The translations under genes were made by a program, and so were the position numbers. Below are positions 3,937 through 6,387 of a stretch of 6,387 nt of DNA, piece after piece. Source of the stretch: JAWLCQ01 sp041687095 (GTDB lineage Bacteria; Planctomycetota; Phycisphaerae; SM23-33); assembly GCA_041687095.1 (NCBI GenBank), contig JAWLCQ010000235.1, positions 1-6,387 of the forward strand. The letters run 5' to 3'. The notes under the pieces were generated by a model. It saw only the letters and a list, made by a program, of their open reading frames with translations, ran no database searches and was not told the DNA's origin. Each line of letters begins with the position of its first letter. The stretch's first letter is position 1.

Positions 3937-6387
3937 CTCGCAGCATTTCCGCGAGACGGCGGCGAAGAGGCCCCAGGCTTTGCCGGCGTTGGTCCGCAGG
4001 GCGATGTCGATGGTGTTGGCGCCCTGGCGCCACAGGACGTCGGCCGTGAAGCGGTTGGCCTCGGCGGGGTTGGTGAGCCCGTCGTGACAGCCGACCTGCG
4101 CGCCGTTGACCCAGACCTTCACGGGCCCGTCGGCGGCGTAGTGGAGCGTGCCGGGGCACGCCTCGGGCATCTCGGGCGCAGCGCGGAGGTACAGCACCCC
4201 GTCCGCCCCGCCGTGGAAGAGGCGGACGTCGATGAAGTTCTCGGCGGTCACGGTCTCGACGGGGCGCATGGGCTCGTCGGGCGCCGGGGCGGGGGCGGAG
4301 GCGATGGGCACGGGGGGCTTGAGCGTGCTGCACTGGAACGCGGTCACCGAGCAGGGGATCTCGTACCGCCGGGCCACCTCCTCCTCCTTCCGCGCCAGGC
4401 TCTTCGCGATATCCGCCGCCGCCAGGCACTCGTCGCTCTCGACGCGGGCGAGGAGGTAGCGGATGGACTCGGTCAACGCACCGGCGGTTCCGTCGGCGAG
4501 GGCGGTGCGGAGCGCAGCGAGATGCTGCGCAAAGGCGTCCGCCCGCAGGGCCAACTGGTGGATCTGCTGGGCGAACTTCTCGACGCTGCCCGCACCCGCC
4601 TGGACCTCCCGCTCCACCGACAAGTGAGCCGCGTAGGCGATCAGGAACCGCCCGGCCTCCGCGCGGGCGTAGTCGAGGGCGGAAGGGGCGTAGTGCTGCG
4701 GGAGCGGTGATCCGTCCGTCGCCAGCGGCAGCCACGAGACGTAGGGCGACCCGCCCTCGCCCGCCGACCCGAAGTCGCACAGGCGGAGCGTCCGCCCGTC
4801 GGGAGCGGTCGTCTCCAACAGCAGCGCCGGCGGCAGCCAGTGCTTCCACGCGGCCTTGCGGAGCGTGAGGCGGCCCGGGTCGATGGCGGGGATCTCGTGG
4901 GGGTCCAGGTCGTTGTAGCGGCGGTCGTAGGTCAGCAGAAGGGGCCCGCGGTACAGCGAGACCTTGCCCGCCGCGTCATTGCGGCCGTCCCACGCGTGGG
5001 TGGCCATGTCGAGCTGCAGCTCGATGACGTCGCCCTTCTTCCACTTGCGGTCGAGGGCGAGGTAGGACCCGGGGACGACGGGCGTGCCGACGGTCTGCCC
5101 CGCGACCTTCACCTTCGTTTTCGTCGACCACCGCGGGATGCGGAGTTGGAGGCGGAAATCGGCGGTGCGGGAGGGCTGGACGGTGATGACGACCTTCCCG
5201 TCCAGGGGGTACTGGGTCTCCTGGCGGAGCTTGACGGAGAGCTTGTCGCCCAGCTTCGCCTTGAGCGTGGAGGGCCCGTAGTAGTTGAGCGTCACCCCCG
5301 CGTCGTCGCCCACGAGGGCCCAGTCGCTGAGCATGCCCAGTCCGCGGGTGGAGTTGACGCTGCAGCAGTTGAGTTCGGGCGTGCCCTCGCGCGCCTGGAA
5401 GACGATGTGGTGGGCGCTGGCGCACCGCACCCCGTCCATGGGCGTGTTGTACGTCGCCCAGCGCCCGGCGGGGTTGTGCATGCCCGTGACGGAGTTCAGC
5501 AGCGACAGCTCCAGCTCGTCGGCGACGAGCGGGTCGCCCGTCAGGTGCAGCATCTCCACGGACAGGGCCATCCACGCGATGGTGCAGCAGGTTTCGATGG
5601 GGGCGGGGTCGTACGGGTTGCCCGTCGCCTGCTCGCCGGAGGTGAACCCGCCGTTGTTGTGGCGGTCGGTCCGCGCGATGGACCGCCAGATCCGCTCGAA
5701 GGCAGTCCGGTAGCGCTCCTCGCCCGTGATGCGGGACAGCTCGGCCATCGCGAGGATGGGGTGCAGGGACTCCCAGCGGGGGCGGGGCAGCTCGAAGAAC
5801 TCCTGCCCGCGGAGTGGGCCTTCGAGGTAGTCGCCCGTGTAGTGGTTGCCGCCGGCGTCGGTGGCGGCGAACTCGTCCACGAGCTGGCGGGCGAGGTCCA
5901 GGTAGCGGGCCTTGGCCTTCGCGCGGTGCAGGAGGCACAGCGAGTGGGCGATGGCCATGTTCATCTCGGTCGAGCCCGTCTCCACCAGGCGCGGCGTCTT
6001 GCCGTCGCCCCGGTACATCTTGCAGACGAGGTCGGCGATGCCGGCGGCGGCCGACAGGGCCTTGCGGTCGCCCGTCTCCTCCCACCACAGCAGCAGCCCG
6101 AGCATGACGTGGTAGTGGCCCCAGGTGTCCCAGGTGGCGCGGGGGCACTGGGGGGCGGAGTTGGTGAGCCCGTCGGCGAGCGGCCAGGGCCCGAGGTAGC
6201 CGTTGTCCGCCTGCAGCGACAGCAGCTCGGGGACGAAGGCCTCCAGGGCCTGGCGGAGTCGCTTATCGCCCGTGACCCGCAGGACCTGGACGGCCGACGT
6301 GAGGTACTTGCCCGCGAACTCGCCCGCCCAGGGCACGAGGGAGCGGAGGGGCTTGCGGTCGCGGTCGCGGAACATCTCGAGCATCCC
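3928..6387 (-). CDS. GH127/DUF1680-family glycosidase (beta-L-arabinofuranosidase-like) with extra C-terminal module, 5' end off window
   Basis: Family members hydrolyse terminal beta-L-arabinofuranose, and some related unusual sugars, using a zinc-bound cysteine nucleophile. The visible 819 residues (numbered from the first residue at 6387) begin inside the (alpha/alpha)6 barrel (WAGEFAGKYL, DNGYLG, WDTWGHYHVMLGL). Likely active-site residues are Glu252 (SGEQ, acid/base), Glu265 and Cys267 (IETCC), and Cys341-Cys342 (LNCCS). The 76-residue gap from Glu265 to Cys341 agrees with bifidobacterial HypBA1 (Glu338 to Cys417). A beta-sandwich follows to about 570. Beyond the usual family end lie a helical stretch (about 573-689, with KEEEVARRYEI), a Pro/Ala linker (690-710) and a beta-rich domain (711-819) with VKVWVNGAQVG, resembling carbohydrate-binding or jelly-roll accessory domains. 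By HypBA1 spacing about 70 or more N-terminal residues, and any signal peptide, are missing. The Met at 6384 is internal because the frame is open upstream. Substrate is unproven; GH146-like activity is possible. Confidence 0.9.
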   Translation of the reverse strand, partial: GMLEMFRDRDRKPLRSLVPWAGEFAGKYLTSAVQVLRVTGDKRLRQALEAFVPELLSLQADNGYLGPWPLADGLTNSAPQCPRATWDTWGHYHVMLGLLLWWEETGDRKALSAAAGIADLVCKMYRGDGKTPRLVETGSTEMNMAIAHSLCLLHRAKAKARYLDLARQLVDEFAATDAGGNHYTGDYLEGPLRGQEFFELPRPRWESLHPILAMAELSRITGEERYRTAFERIWRSIARTDRHNNGGFTSGEQATGNPYDPAPIETCCTIAWMALSVEMLHLTGDPLVADELELSLLNSVTGMHNPAGRWATYNTPMDGVRCASAHHIVFQAREGTPELNCCSVNSTRGLGMLSDWALVGDDAGVTLNYYGPSTLKAKLGDKLSVKLRQETQYPLDGKVVITVQPSRTADFRLQLRIPRWSTKTKVKVAGQTVGTPVVPGSYLALDRKWKKGDVIELQLDMATHAWDGRNDAAGKVSLYRGPLLLTYDRRYNDLDPHEIPAIDPGRLTLRKAAWKHWLPPALLLETTAPDGRTLRLCDFGSAGEGGSPYVSWLPLATDGSPLPQHYAPSALDYARAEAGRFLIAYAAHLSVEREVQAGAGSVEKFAQQIHQLALRADAFAQHLAALRTALADGTAGALTESIRYLLARVESDECLAAADIAKSLARKEEEVARRYEIPCSVTAFQCSTLKPPVPIASAPAPAPDEPMRPVETVTAENFIDVRLFHGGADGVLYLRAAPEMPEACPGTLHYAADGPVKVWVNGAQVGCHDGLTNPAEANRFTADVLWRQGANTIDIALRTNAGKAWGLFAAVSRKCCERG

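Noticed and set aside
3134..4087. Plus-strand reading frame across pgpA, the repeats and the GH127 end
   Set aside because: It is out of frame with pgpA, has low-complexity Arg/Gly/Pro composition and an artefactual RNQEPGT repeat.
4976..6148. Alternative minus-strand frame inside the glycosidase gene
   Set aside because: Its Arg/Pro/His-rich composition is typical of a shifted frame in GC-rich DNA. The overlapping frame has clear GH127 motifs.
6382..6384. Start codon of the glycosidase at the Met encoded here
   Set aside because: The frame remains open to the window edge, and the sequence is already inside the catalytic domain, so the true start lies outside the window.

Overview
This is a GC-rich bacterial window carrying a conserved housekeeping block next to a carbohydrate-active enzyme gene. 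GC content, the gene combination and the repeat-laden intergenic spacers suggest Planctomycetota, possibly a Phycisphaerae-like lineage. That assignment is inference only; no rRNA or other marker is present.

Layout: (1) 1-801, minus strand: the N-terminal 267 codons of lepA (elongation factor 4), running off the left edge. (2) 802-1065: a divergent 264-bp spacer. It holds the presumed lepA and rimO promoters, a 16-bp tandem array, a palindromic element with 14-bp inverted termini, and an 11-bp direct repeat around the whole insert. (3) 1066-3572, plus strand: a tight operon rimO-pgsA-pgpA, with a 7-nt gap and then an 8-nt overlap. (4) 3573-3927: a convergent spacer made almost entirely of repeats. 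These are a heptamer array of exactly 25 units, a directly abutting 63-bp palindrome, and short 9-bp and 10-bp repeats. (5) 3928-6387, minus strand: a GH127/DUF1680-family glycosidase with an extra C-terminal module, its 5' end off the right edge.

How the genes work together: RimO methylthiolates ribosomal protein S12 and LepA acts on translating ribosomes, so the divergent pair both serve translation. PgsA and PgpA catalyse consecutive steps of phosphatidylglycerol synthesis in the membrane. The GH127 protein probably removes terminal L-arabinofuranose or similar residues from plant or algal glycans and has no visible functional link to the rest.

No wholly new protein system is evident. The most interesting material is non-coding. 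lepA and rimO share a TAnnnT-N6-ATG layout that suggests leaderless mRNAs, and both large spacers look colonised by layered palindromic and tandem elements. Adjacent operon genes also use opposite synonymous codons (C-ending in early rimO, G-ending in pgsA).
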